The notes under the pieces: model-generated
Seen by the model: the letters and a program-made list of their open reading frames with translations, nothing else
What the model was told of the DNA's origin: nothing
Database searches by the model: none
Made by a program: the position numbers and the translations under genes
NCBI RefSeq assembly: GCF_000699445.3
Contig: NC_067195.1
Span: 21,963,287 to 22,027,286 of the forward strand
From: Schistosoma haematobium
Taxonomy: Eukaryota; Platyhelminthes; Trematoda; Strigeidida; Schistosomatidae
Direction of reading: 5' to 3'
Length of the DNA stretch: 64,000 nucleotides
Part shown: positions 1-13,469 of the stretch, in pieces
Layout: each line of letters begins with the position of its first letter
Position numbering within the stretch: the stretch's first letter is position 1

Positions 1-708
1 TGAAATTCATCAAAAAACTATCACGGATCACAAACATGTATCAATACGATAATTAAGTGAAAAGTGTAGTTACTAATCAATGAGTTTTAAGTGTACAGGA
101 AATTGAAAACATTGACTGCTCAAGTGATTGATAAATGAGTTAGAAGACATAAATTACAACTGCCAACCTGAATGTAAAATTCCGACTGGTCTAGAGAAAT
201 AAACTGGAATCCGATTTACGGTAACTAGATCAATGCAACGTTTTAATCTACAAATTTATTAGTCGATGACTTTAATTAATGTAGTAATACGAAGAACTTC
301 CTGATCAGGACTTTTTAAAAGTATAGACTCGTAACAGAAGGCTTTACAAACCAAATGCATAGCTTGACATTGATAGTGAGAAAGATAGATACATGTCCAG
401 TACATTTTCCAACCCAATCTGTGGTAATTATATTTTTATGTTGGTTTCCTCGTAGTAAGATATAATTCAAAAGACTAAGTTGAAAGCGAGAATCTCATTT
501 CACCCAATTTAGTTTCAACAGTGGGTAGTTGTATAATCAAATGGAGACTTGGTTACTGAGTACCACTAACGTGAATAATCAGTGTAATAATATAAACAGT
601 ATTAAAATGTCCCAAGTGAGCCTCCTATTAGTCTAAATATGTAATCAATAGGTAAAAAGAAATACAGAGTGAAACATCAAGCTTGATCAATGATACTTGT
701 TAATTTTC
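1..708. other. 3' flank of the FDXR-like gene
   Basis: No coding region is recognised here. The stretch is AT-rich and lies downstream of the minus-strand stop codon at 709-711. A minus-strand AATAAA (plus-strand tttatt, 255-260) could serve as a polyadenylation signal for that gene. A further C-terminal exon cannot be excluded, because a GT (in GTGAGA) at the stop codon could act as a splice donor. Confidence 0.4.
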
Positions 709-3700
709 TCACATAATATCATGTGTAAAAAACATGATGAAATCGTAAGTATGGTCAAAAGGCAAAAACTGACTTCTTTCGTTAAGGTAACGTTGGACTA
801 CAGATAGTCCACGTTTGTTTAATACATCTACATGACCACGTTTTTCAAATTCAGACAAGTCTTTAAGAATAGTTTCAGCGGTTTGACGAGCATCTACAGC
901 CGTATCAGAAATTACACCAATTGGACCACGTTTAATCCAACCAGCACAATACATTGGGCTTAAAGAGAAACTATATGAAATTTGTGGTAGATCAACTACG
1001 CGTCCATTATTATCTTTGCAAAGAATCACTCCATGTTGTTCATCGAATGGCAAGTCTGGATCAATACGGACGCCACGGTAGCCAATACTACGCACAACTA
1101 AGCCACAAGGTAAAGTTTCTAAGGGTTGAGTATCGTCTATTACACCTTGCTGATGAGGACCGGTCGGACCCTAAGATAAAAATAAAAGATGTAATGTTTT
1201 GTCTTGAATCAGAAAAGGCGTCATTTCATTAAATATAAGCAAAACAATTTACCACCAAATGATCTAAACAATGGAAATTGATCAATGCTTATCGGCAAAA
1301 ATACTAAATTAAGAAATTGAAAAAAAAATGCCAACAGATTGTATTATTTAGTGGATATATGCAGATATTGTTATTACATCAGCTGGAGAAACGCTAAAAT
1401 TTGAGGTGTTGCTAAGTCCCAGGATAAGATGAAACAACTGTCTTATGTCTTGGTTTTCAATAGTTCTGTGTCTAGTGTTACTTCATGACGAAGACAATCT
1501 TTGAAGTGGACCAGTCTGCACAAATCAATGGCTACAACAATGATGGCTATGCACCGTCTCTTCAAATTGATTTCAATAGGTAAGCTTTAGATTCTAGGTG
1601 GTAAGAAGATGAATATGAATAAAGACCTAGATAGCCTTGATGGTTACGTAAAGCAAAATAGTAAACAACGACCACATCCTTCTAAAATCAGTTAATATTT
1701 AGCGACAAGTATTAGGTTTCAAACATACAGTGATGGTCAGTCATAAATCAACCATTATACATTAATAAGTCAGGCTTCTTTTACGGCTGTCAATAATTAA
1801 AGACGTCAAACGACGTATGTATCAATGCCCAGTTAAGTATGAAATTTACTGGGGGCCGTATATTCACACTGCTGATAGATATCAACAAGTATAGAACATG
1901 GATCTAAATGATTCCTAATGGTCGCATTCAGCAAAGAAATCAGTAATAAGATTTTTCAGATATTAAGAAAAACAGATTTTTAAGAGAGGATAATATGGAG
2001 AACTAATTATTTTGTCTAACTTCATTCCTGTTCGGCTCATTCATAGTTTTTTTCGCAGACTTTCTGTCATGAAACAGTTAGGAAATAATAACGAATTTAA
2101 TTCATAATCCAGTATGACAAACTGAATTCTGTTTTCATTAATAAGATACTGGATCATAATTTGTGGTGAGAAACAAGTATTCCGTTAACCACAAGAATTC
2201 AGTGACTTCTCTTTCAGACGACACCCACTGATAAGTAAGTAGTAATTATGACGTCGAGAGAAACATTTTGGTTTAAGAAGATAGACATAAAGATTTCAAG
2301 TTTTTTAAATTCTAATATAAGAAATTTTTATTCATTTTCTTATCGAAAACATCGTTCCCGATTACGAAGTTTCAGAGTTTTTAATTACCATTAGATTTAC
2401 ATAGGCTTAGATTGTCAAAATCTGTTTTACATACAGTGTGAAAAATTATAAATAATTTAAGCATGTGAATTAAGGAGGATGAGACTAAATTTACGATTAA
2501 TAACAATAAAACTTAAGGAATCTAACGCAAAATCACCGACAACGATTTTATATGTATACTTTCAAGATGGAACATGAGAGAATAAGCAGTTCTAAATATA
2601 GCATTCTACAATTCGTGTTAATTTACTAGAATCTATTTTACACTTGGAACTTCGTAGCCCGAATTAAAAGAGTTATATGATATTACATTGAATGCATAAA
2701 CTTCCACACAATACTCTATATAAGTGTGTATAACTTGATTATGATTTATTTGATTTCATATTGTAGGTGCAACTCATGAAGATTGATGGGAACGTGGCAT
2801 GAAATAAAGCAATGCTTAGGTGTATTGGAAGACCGTCGCTCAAAAGGAAAGGCTATTTACGCATCACCGTTTTGCATTCTTACGACTGAAATTTAAAACT
2901 TTAATAAATGGTGATATGAAATTATCATTTTATATAATACATGGCTCTGTAATCACACCTGAAGAGACGAATTATAAGTATATTATAAATCAGTATAAAA
3001 ATGTCGGTATAAATAACACAAATATTTACTTTTAAATCTCACGGTTACAACACTTACATTTAACTTAACTGTTGCTAATTTTATGTGAGAAACTATGGAA
3101 CGATTTTTGTCAGAATGATGTTCCCCATAAGAAACAATTTCTTTTGGAAAACGTAAGAACTGTAAATTACAATGATACACTGGGTATGCTGTATGATTCG
3201 TCTTGTGATCGGAAGAATTATGCATTTTTAACAGAAATTCTGTTAAACGACGTCGAGGGCGAGGAAGTTCTGTAAATTAAGTTAGAACGTCAATATATAT
3301 GCCGTTTTGAAAAAAAATGTTAAAGGTAGGTTTTTGAAATCATATTCAAGGAAATCAAAACTGAGGAACGAACAATAATGGTTTCAACTCAGCTTAAGCT
3401 TTTCTTAACTATCTATTACACATTTCTAGAACCGTATTCAGTGACTTTGGATCCTGTGAGAAATTTTATAAGTCGGGTTGTGATTATTTTTTAGTCATTA
3501 TTAAGTCTTGGTACTTCTTAGGTCAAATATTTACTTATCGGAGTATTTACAATTATACGATAAAAACTCAATTTGAGGATAACGATTTCTGGAAAGAACA
3601 AGTAGAAATGTGGTAAACTAGTTATGCGTAAAATTGCAGGCTAGCCAACCACTATTTGAAATAAATATACACCAAACATTTAGATTTTTGACATAGGTGT

Positions 3701-5571
3701 TCCTGGTAGTAACGATCCCTTCCTCCAATTTTCCGTACAATTATCTCTTATTTGAAGGCGGATTGGCGTTTAACGATGAAGTGTCTATGGTAAGTGTAGA
3801 AACTAAGAAATTAGGGATGATTTGGACATGATTTTATTAATCTTAAATACAAGCACTGCTTCAGGTAAAGTTTGCATTAATACATAGGGCAGGGACTCCA
3901 TTTTATTGAAAACCTGAGTTACCCTAGGAAGGTTGTTGACTAAAGAAATATATATAGATTAATTTTACGACAGCAAAATGACACATAGTGTAGATGAACC
4001 AACTGACTTCCTACCAAAAAATCAATCTACTACGGAACAGTGTACTTTTTTATCCCAGAGATAAAACTATTGTTAACGGCAGATAACATGAAATTTAATG
4101 TATTTCATCACAAATATCTTCATAGAGCAACTTTAACGTGGCAAAGCTATCAAATTAAGCTAGATGATAAGTTTTGTATCTAAACATGGAGCACCTTCTT
4201 ACAGCAACGTTCAACCGGTAAACCCATAGCCCTGATAAGACGTAATTATACACGAACATTCGAGGCTAATCTGATAGATAGAATTTCCTATTTATCAGTA
4301 TGGGGTTGTGAAGATTGTCGAGTCTTTGATCGTTATCATGAATCGATCAATGTTAGACCACCATTGGAAACCTGTTTATACTATTCTTCACGAAAAACTA
4401 GGTATATTTTCTCTTAGATAATTGATGAAGCCAACCAAATAAATAAAATATCAGTATTTCCAAACTTAACTGCATAATAAATAGTACTGTTGGTAAGTAT
4501 TACCTGATAACAACTCTTGAATTTGATCAGATGTCCCCATAGTTACAGAGAATACATCCTTTGGTAGTAAGTTTATGAAACATTTAGACTGAGATGAAGT
4601 TATATGAAGTTTTGAGAGTTCGCGAATTTCTTTTAGAGTAAACGCCACATGTAAAGGACCTCTTCGACCAATTAAAATGACATTCTTAACTTTACTTTTT
4701 GATAGACAATCAATCACAGGCTCTGGTATATCGGTAGACTAAATGTAAATCCATAAATTGCAATTTAATTACCCTTAATCGATCAACTGGAGAAAGAAGA
4801 ATCCGTGCAACATCAACTGCTACATTCCCCATACCAATAATAGCAACTGTTTCACAGCTGAGATCAGGAGAAAACTTATTAAACGTAAATTTTTTAAAAT
4901 GCTGTTTACATTGACGTTGCTGGGTGCACCGTTATACCATCCTACTAAATCTTTAGCAGACAAAACACCTGGTAAATCCTTTATCTGTCAGATATCTTAA
5001 ATGAATATACCTCTCCAGGAATATCCAAACGCCGATCAACAGCAGTACCATAAGCCTTGTAAAATAGAAAATTTATCATACTATGAAAATAAAAGCAAAC
5101 CCAAATAATGACTGAATAAGCTTCTTGTAATTCTCTCAGTCTAATATCTCTTCCAATGCAAACATTGCCCAAGAAAGAAAATCGTGTATTCCTAGCAACA
5201 TCTGTAAAAGTATTTATCACATTCTTGTATTAAATAACAGTAAAATAAAAATTAGCCGACAATACTTTTACTTCAGGATGATCTGGAGCAACACCATAAC
5301 GGACTAGACCAAAAGGCGAAGGAAGTTTTTCAAACATATCGATATGCACACCTGGATGGTTCTACACTTGTTCGTTAGTTAACTTGATCAATTGAATAAT
5401 TACTTTTAGTAAGGTCTGAGCAGTATAAAATGCTGATGGGCCACTACCAATGATACAAATTTGAATTTGACTTGAAAATTGTCTTTTTAATAGACGAAAA
5501 GGAGACTTAATGGCTGAATTAACTTGTTTTAAAGTTCTGTAAGATAAAATTTTATATTTACTTAGCCTCAT
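709..5571 (-). CDS. FDXR: Ferredoxin/adrenodoxin NADP+ reductase, mitochondrial (9 exons)
   Basis: FAD flavoprotein that passes electrons from NADPH to mitochondrial ferredoxin, feeding iron-sulfur cluster and related pathways. Exons by coordinate (minus strand): 5404-5571, 5266-5361, 5101-5223, 5011-5055, 4910-4978, 4773-4874, 4504-4738, 3058-3269, 709-1170. All junctions are GT-AG and the phases agree, giving about 503 residues, close to the usual family length. The N-terminus is basic and Ser/Arg-rich, as in a mitochondrial presequence. The FAD motif [11 protein letters not shown] is at about residues 41-51; [17 protein letters not shown] spans the exon 2 end; the NADP motif [10 protein letters not shown] is near 181; [15 protein letters not shown] is near 224; [10 protein letters not shown] starts exon 8; [13 protein letters not shown] is near 424. 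Introns 1-6 are 42, 42, 45, 32, 35 and 34 bp, while introns 7 and 8 are 1.2 and 1.9 kb. The last ~30 residues differ from the family, so the true C-terminus is uncertain. Confidence 0.9.
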
Positions 5572-8500
5572 TGAGAAAGAAATGAATTGATTATGAGGAG
5601 CGGCCTTCTTTTGTTAACAAGAAATGAATATATCGACTGTACTTATCATGTAGTCCATCTGAAATAAGTAGGAAAAACTCAACAAATTACACAATTAAAG
5701 CACAGCTCGTTTATAATGTAAAAATATCTGTTGAAATTTCGGTAAAAGTGAAGATGCTATTATTAGCTTCAACCTCACTATAGTGCATGAGGCTTTTGCT
5801 AATCTCTTCTTCCCTGTTCCGCTAACAAGATTAAGAAGTTTAGTTGTGAAAAAGCCTTGTTGATTAAGACAGTAGAAATTCAAAAATGCATTTAAGATTA
5901 CCCATAATATGTCGATTACAATTATTATGATTTGGGAACTGAGTAGTTTTGAATGAACACAAATCATAGTGAAAGTCTATGAACAGAATTCACACTAAAT
6001 AAATTGGTGCGAAGAAAACTCATTTTAAATTGGTTTTGACTTTCTTCCTCCAAAGTTGTTTGAAGATCCCATACCCTCAAAATTCACCTAATAGAGTTGA
6101 GTAACCAGGATGTATAGTTGACTCTCACAATGTATGGATTATGGTCTAGTACATGAAAGTGCAAGTAGTTACTGAGTTACATAGCTATTCAACTGTCCGA
6201 AGACAGAGGGAAATCCTTAAAACTTTTATCATGAGTTTTCCACCTAACAAGTACAAAGAACTTCAGAATTATGAAGTTTGATTTCAGGTTGTTAAGATAG
6301 TTGAGCACATTGAGCGCTTCGCATCTCTAGTAAATTACATCAGTCTCGATCACCAAATAAATTTCAGCATGAATACACAATTCTAAGTAACCGGTATCAA
6401 CTTACATTACCTTCATTGTTGGAAAAACTGAATACCTTTATTATTTTTGAGGAACAGTGGAACAACATTGTAAATCAAACTGAGTGTGTAGAGTGGGATC
6501 TGAACTTGGAACTTAATGATTGAAATTCAAGTCTTCTGAGTGATAACCCAATTCACCTGAAAAGGCTAAGTATATATAGGAACAGTATGTAGGATTCTTG
6601 AAGTTCAGTAAGAATCGATGATCTTTGGTGAAAGCATTGGGCTATAAAAACATAAGGGGGTTGAGGAGGTGATGAGCTTTAACGGAATAGACTGATGAGA
6701 TTGAGAACTTATATGAACTGAGATTATTTTATCGGGAAAGCTCGGACTAAGATGAATTATTAATTTAAAAAGTTAATAACAGTTAAATAGCAGGGAGAAA
6801 CTGTTAACGTAGTGAATGCATTTCACGAGAGAATCTGGTTTTAGACTGAGTAATCTCACCTAAAGTAAATTTCAACGACACATATGAGTAGCTTTCTCCT
6901 TATTAATGGATTATCCTAATGATTGGTGGATATTAATTCACTTCTTTATACTTTAGAAAATCCACTGGTTTTATTATTTAGGCCAGTTTTAACCTACTTT
7001 AATTTCTACAAGTGAAAATTTGAATCGACGAACTAATATGCTTAGAGCTTAAGTTTGTCAAGGTACACTTATAAAATATAATCATACGAAATTCTTTGTT
7101 TAACACTTATGATTTAAATGGCCATAAAATAGACAACCTATCCATCATTTTTGAAGTCTTGTGACACTTAGATCTTAACTAGTTTCTAAGGTACATATAT
7201 ACAATGCTGCTGATGCTTAGAAATCATTCTTGAAGATGTTAATAGTACTTCAGTACGTACTGGACTAATTCCAAGCTTTAGTATTTAGCAAGACCATATT
7301 GATTTTAAAATGGTTGTTGATCCGTGTTGTGATTCAATATAAAAACGAAGTGGATTTTAGATCTGTCATCAATCCACAAAAGATCGTATATGAATAGTGA
7401 TACTATTTTAAAACTCTTCTAAAAAGATATTACTGAAGGTTGTCCTATATAATTTTAGTGGTTATTTTCGTGCTCCTTACAGCACACCGACGCCTAAATT
7501 CGAAAACTTACAAAGGGATCGTCAGACTAAGTAGCCAAAACGGATATCCGATATGGACAAATGAGTGATGGAATACTGTTTATAGCTGGATCAGCTCATT
7601 TAAGCCATTAAAACAGATGGTTTGTGGCTCAGTGTAAACATGTGAAATTCGGAAACAAATCATGAACTTCTAAAGGTCAAATTGATAGATTGGATTAAGC
7701 GTAACTAATCAAGGTAGATACATCATTGAGGATTATGACATAAGCTACAACAAGCGTGAAAACGAGAACACCATTAGCTAAGTTACAGTTGATATTTTTG
7801 ATTTAGCATTCAACGACAATTGATTTTTTCAATGTAAACGCAGCCAAAATTCCCACCTTTACTCTTAGTTTATTGTAGTTTGCTTTCTAATTCTAGTAGT
7901 GTCAACAATTCAGAAATTCTACTCTTATGTAAGGGATCATTTTAACCGGATCAGCTTTAATATTCAAAAGTCGACAAAACAAAAGAATAGTATTCAGCAG
8001 AAGAAATCCTAGCAATGGCGGACTGACAAAAAAGCTATCGATTCAAGGTACTACGAAAACTTTGGATTAAATTTTACTTAAATTTAGGGCTAACCTGGAA
8101 AATACAAATAATTGTCTTCATGTACCTTTTTGTAGTAATAAACGGTAAGCATGTAAGTAAAGAGAAGTAACAAACAATTAATACGTTCTTTGAATTGAGC
8201 TTTTAGTCATGTTTATATGGAGCTATTATCTGTGTAACTGTACAGTAAGCCTGACTAATTAAAATATACTTTCCGAATGAACTTAAAACAACCGCAACGA
8301 GTAGTCAATCAGTTCCTGACTAATCGGAAAAGACCTTATATGTGGATAATTTATGGAAAATTCAACAGCAATATTGCAAAGTGTCAACCGATGTTATCTA
8401 ATTAATAAGTCTATTGATTTTTTCTTACGGTTACTCCACCCATAACGATAAACTCGTCCCAGTGGATACCGTCTATCTTCTCGAACCCTTTTAAGGGCCT

Positions 8501-8600
8501 AAACGGACTTCCAAGATTCCTCATATTTTTCTTAGTTAGGCTCAGATAATTAGGTTAAGGGTTGGAGTCTTTTGGTCCGAAAAGAATAGGAGGCTAAGTG
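5572..8600. other. Intergenic, nothing recognised
   Basis: AT-rich DNA upstream of the FDXR-like start codon. It should include that gene's promoter and 5' UTR, but no TATA box or start site could be placed with confidence. Only short open frames without recognisable similarity are present. Confidence 0.4.
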
Positions 8601-11300
8601 GTCTTTGTTAGTCCTGGCAATGGTGATCTCTCAGTTGATCAAACTTAATTTTGAAAGCGTCGACCACGTGTTGAAGTAACGAATCCCACTCGTTGATGAT
8701 TCCATGGGAAAGTCGATAGTCAACTGACAAGTAATTTGTTCTGGGCTTGTGAATTTTCTTAATGTCCTCGTAAATTCTGTTTTGAAAGACAACAAAAATG
8801 AGGGCATATCAGATGCAAATTTACCATTCAGTAATTTGAAAGCTGTGATCGATTCGCCTCTGGTTCTTTTATATGATAATGTAAGTAGGCTTATTTTAAC
8901 CAATCGAACATCATACGGGAGATTTGCTATTCCGGGAGTCAGCTTAGTTGCAGTTCTTCGAGCCTCTTCCAGGAGCTCACTGTCTGCTTTTAGGCAAGGG
9001 ATAGCTGCTTGTATGCAGTACTCGAGTTTATTACGAACGAATACTGTATACGAAGTTAAAGGTGTTTTAGTATCGACACAGCTGAAGGTCCCACGTATTG
9101 ACCATAAGATTCCCCGGCTATCGCATGGCAGTGTGCGGTAGTTTTTAAGTTTTCGCTAACGATGACTTTCAAGTTAATGTGTCTGGACGACAGATAGCTC
9201 ACTGTTATCCATCGTGTATGTATCGACCACCGACAAATTTTAGACCATTCAGATAATTTCTCCAGGTCATTTTGAAGCGCCGAACAATCACCTTTACTTT
9301 TTATCCCTCCATATCTTGACATCGTCAGCATATAACAAGACCGATGATGAGAGACTAGGAAGGTCATTTCATAGAGAAGGGACAACACTGGTCCCAAAAC
9401 TATACAATGAAGCACTCCACTAAGCTGTTTCCCAGCTAGACAATTTCGAGTTCACCCGTACTCTTTGTTGACGTCCAACTAGGAAGTCCCTTATCTATAT
9501 AAATAAAAAGCCTCTAACCCCGATATAACTTGACTTATATGACAGCCAGTTGTGAGGAACTTTGCCAAAAGCCTTGCTGAAGTCAATGTAAGCTACGTTT
9601 ATGAGTAAATTTCGGTATTTAAGAGCGTACCAACTTTCACAGGCTACTAATAAGTTAGTGGAACATGAATTACCTGTTCTTAAGTCATGTCGCTTTTCAG
9701 AAAGAATCCGGTTTTCGTCGAGGTACTTAAACAATTCCTTCTGAATAATCTTCTCTAAAATTTTAACAGTCACGCTGGTTAGGCTTACGGGTCAATAATC
9801 CTCAGGTTTATGTCTTGTACCTGTTTTGAAAACGAGACTTACTATGGCATTCTTCCAGCCTTTTGGTAATCCACCCTGGGATACAGATAGATTAAAACAT
9901 GTGCTTAAGGGATTCGCGAAAAAATACTCCTTACCAAGCTTTTCTTCTTATAAGCTTGTAGACTTGCGGAGGGTCGAGGCATAAATATTTCGAGCTTCCC
10001 AATATTGAGATTGTCTTGTCAGCAGCGATATTTTTCCCCTCTTATAGAGAAGGGTGCAAATCTCTTTACTGAACCACGGTGGAGTTTCTCAGACCCCTTG
10101 GTGTAGTCCAAGGGATATGTGGTGCAGTGACTTTTATGTACGAATTTCTGGATGCGTTCCAAGCCGTTTCACTGGAGGACTTTGGTCTTAATGACCGGGC
10201 TGGTCAACGAGTTTCTATTCGAAATAATTTTATGACGGTTCAGTCTTCAGATTTTTCAAGTCTACCGTAGGTGCATTAAAGTTTCCTACGATTAAACACC
10301 GATCACTTGATGACCAAGAGCTGAAACCGTCTAACAAGACTTTACTCACTTAAGTTTGGACTTCGGTAGACTAAAAACAATCAGCGGCTCTTCCCTTTTG
10401 TATTTCAAGTGGCAATTAACTAATAAGCACGTCCCACTTCTATAGGACATGTTATCAATAACGACAGATGGGATAGTATTTCGAATGAATGGAGCTACTA
10501 CTAGTCCCCTACTGTCTATAGACTGCAGCAGCCAAGTTTCTGGCTTGGTAGAGTCTATCTGTAGCTCCGGACATTTGCATAACAGATTTGAGGACCATTT
10601 AAATGGCTCCATGATGCACCCAAAGTGGCTCCAGAGCCTCACCACCCGAAAATTTACAATTTTAAGGTCATTATTTCCACCATCTAACCCTAGTTTTACT
10701 TCGTTTTCAACTCATCTTTTTATATGGTCCGCGAGCAGCAATTCTTTGAGGACAAAAATCCTGACCCCTTTAGTTTATGTCCATTCCATTCATTAAGACC
10801 ACCTCTAATCCAATTTCCTTTTCAGGTACCTCCAGAACAACCCTTCCACGGTGTGGGCATCCGGGAAGTAGTAATCGCCCTCATATCTCTAACAGCACTC
10901 AAGACCACCGTAGTATCAAGTTCCTTTCACTAATACTTTTAGAAGCCTGGTTTAATTGTTTCAAGTCCATTTGGCTACCCAGTCTATAAACCCTTAATAA
11001 GGTGACTTTGGAGATATCCTGAGGCGTTAGCTAGTTTAGTACGTATTTTACCAACTCAATGTTATGCTCAAAACGAGTTCTGGGTTCTGAGCTTTCACTT
11101 TCCTTGACTCGATTGAAGACAACTGACCTTTCAATATGATCAGTCTTCAATTTCTCAGCTGCTATTTCAGGGACAAACTTTTCCTTAGCAACATTAAGTC
11201 GTTTTTTATGATTGATCTTTACCCATCCATCTACATTCATTGGAGTAGCAATTACAGTCGTGTTACACATACAGTAGTATCCTGGATAACTGTCGATAAC
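8600..11300 (-). mobile_element. Decayed CR1-like non-LTR retrotransposon
   Basis: Minus-strand pieces lie in the order expected for a CR1-like LINE. At 11031-11270 an ORF1-like segment contains VVFNRVKESESSEPRTRFEH. The endonuclease remnants at about 10100-10700 include an intact-looking GNFNAP motif near 10300. RT pieces at 9495-9773 contain VKILEKIIQKELFKYLDENR and YIDFSKAFGKVPHN; 9056-9415 contains VLGPVLSLLYEM and LQNDLEKLSEWS. A C-terminal tail at 8631-8903 carries RGESITAFKLLNGKF. The pieces are in different frames, and the catalytic FADD box region is unrecognisable (MSRYGGIK at its place), so the copy is dead. The element boundaries are approximate. The family (CR1 clade versus a close relative) is inferred from motif spacing. 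Confidence 0.75.
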
Positions 11301-12529
11301 TTAGGTAGTTAGGTTGTTGTTTTTCTCGCTAGAAATAGACCTAGCCTTGCGACTGGGTCTGCAGGTGTTTTTTGTCCGCTGCCATTCGAAGGGCGAGGAG
11401 CAGAAAAACTTCCTTTTTTGAGCTTTTATTTCTAACAGATCTCTTTGAACTCTATCCTCCCTCAATCAGTCCGCGTAAGTTAATCGACTCTGAATTTATT
11501 TAAGGTAACTTTACATCAATTTGTATGTCGACCGAGAGAGTACCATTTAATGTCTCAACTACGCTTGTTAATACTCCTTTTAGCAGCAATCACCATTGCA
11601 ATGGCTTCGCGTCCGAACAGCATTGCTGACAAAATCAAATGCAACTAATTTTACTAAACCCTTCGAAAGCTACAAGCGTTAGATTCGTGATATTATCATT
11701 TGCACTCATTGCACTGCATGATGGTTTGCACAGGGTATAGACAGTCTGGGAGTTGACAATTGCTTTTTTACACTGCCCAGTTGTCAGTCAGAGGTTTTAA
11801 AAAAGAAACCACACAAACAATACCCAGAGACAATAGAAAGTGATCACTATAGAAAAGTGAACTGAGTTGTTAAACCAAGGGTAGAATCAAATACAAGAAC
11901 TACCAATGTACTCAAAAGTACAGTTGGTAGATTACTTTTTAAAAAAGGTACTTTGGGAGATTACTTTAAAATAAACCCAATTAAAACGAAAACAGTAGTC
12001 TCGATGCGTAGTAAAAGGTCAAAACAAGAAAACCAACCCAGCGAAAGAAAATACCAGTCCTTTTTAAATAGCACGCGTGGTAATACGAACATAAATTGGT
12101 ACGTAGTCATACTGATTCATGAACTTCATGCGATAATATGGGAGAAACTCTATAATTAGCTTATATACAACATTCAGGACTAAAGGTCAGGATTCTGGGG
12201 TCGAGTCAATTACATACAATTGGTCATATACAGTCTTCAGGGACAGAGTGAAGTGTTTGTAATCATTTTTACTACATGGTATTAATTAATAGTTCTCATG
12301 AGAACCATTTCTTGAATAAAGCTGCAGCTTTCTTCAAGCGTTTTAGGCAATATACAAGTGTGATTTTACTTTTCATCACATTGTAACGGTTCACGTTCCG
12401 CCTGTAGGCACTTCGGTATTAAAGGGGAGTGCGGAGTAGTGCGTGGACAGAGCTGGAAATGAAGCATAGTTGACAGCACAGTGGTAGCACAAAACCCACA
12501 TACACTCAGTAAGGAGATTAACAGACCTC
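11300..12529. other. Unassigned, possible 5' part of the neighbouring LINE
   Basis: No frame with recognisable similarity. The first 200 bases (G/C-richer than the surroundings) may still belong to the CR1-like element that precedes it on the minus strand. The rest is AT-rich with no assigned feature. Confidence 0.3.
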
Positions 12530-12675
12530 GAGCTCCCAATTTTGGGGAAGCAGCTATAGTGAACTTTGGGGAAATGGCACAAAAACTCCAAAATTTCCAC
12601 AAACATTGGTGAAGGTCACTTGACTTCGGGAGTTTCCCCAAAATACCCCAAAGATTTCCCAAGACTTGGGACATT
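12530..12675. repeat. Irregular GGGGAAA/CCCAAA-rich repeat tract
   Basis: A run of degenerate units built on ttggggaa, tttccccaaaa and acttggga motifs. A related short tract occurs at 52390-52445 (ttttggggatttcccccgaa, agacttgggaga). The two share the word pattern rather than an exact sequence, which suggests pieces of one dispersed repeat family or a degenerate minisatellite. No coding role is apparent. Confidence 0.45.
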
Positions 12676-13099
12676 AATCAGTGGCAATACAAGTCAAAAA
12701 TGAAAAAAACCTAGAGATTAAGACTGGAATTAGGTGGAATAATGCTTTAAGCACAATACATAACATAGAACCTTAGTTGTACGCAGCGGTCTAAATGACC
12801 CTAAAATGCATTTGTACAGTTGTCACTTAAAAATCGAGCCAGATATCTGTCTTTACAAATCGATACTACTGACTTTGAATTTTCTATGGACTAGCTTATT
12901 TCTTTACTAATCCGAAAGTATAGTATTGTCAGATTATATAAAAATATAATAGTTACCATTACTTCATCTGACACCAGACGACTGATCATTTCGTATTTAT
13001 GTAATTTGCGTAACTTATCTTCAAGCAATAGAGGAATGATCAGTAGATAGTCGGCTAAAAAGCAACATGTAAAAACGTCATGTTATGAATATTCTGTCC

Positions 13100-13460
13100 C
13101 ATTTGACTCAAGGTGCATTCATCCTCTATGGAAATCCGCCCCTGGTTGTTTCCTCATATCGCGATCTCGGGCTCGTAACCACAGAGAACTGAGACAGCAG
13201 ATCAAACAATATGGATGATGTGGAAAACACAAATTTACCCTTTATGCGAAGACAACATGATTTTATCACCTCAGATTTGTTCCGAACGATGTTTGAGACG
13301 TACGTACGGCCTCAATTTGAAATCTGCTTTTTGAGCTTAAAGAAAATCAAGTATACCAAGCCGCTTCAATTCGACTAAATTAACGGAACATCATCACTTC
13401 TCTCATGGTGACAACCATCGAAAGACTGCACACGAAAGAGCGAACGTCTATTCACGCCCT
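13100..13460 (+). pseudogene. Decayed LINE reverse transcriptase C-terminal fragment
   Basis: Plus-strand frames near 13160-13180 read YRDLGLVTTEN, and those near 13270-13330 read FRTMFETYVRPQFEICF. These match the conserved post-catalytic region of CR1/Jockey-type reverse transcriptases (a DLGV motif, then a YVRP-LEYC-like motif). Stops and frame changes interrupt the piece, and no catalytic domain is visible. It lies opposite in orientation to the LINE at 8600-11300. Confidence 0.5.
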
Positions 13461-13469
13461 CACTATTCT

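Noticed and set aside
5695..5967. Minus-strand 90-residue frame upstream of FDXR
   Set aside because: Hydrophobic, low-information sequence without a family match; probably chance.
12366..12674. Minus-strand 102-residue frame
   Set aside because: Mostly the translation of the G-run repeat tract; no domain.
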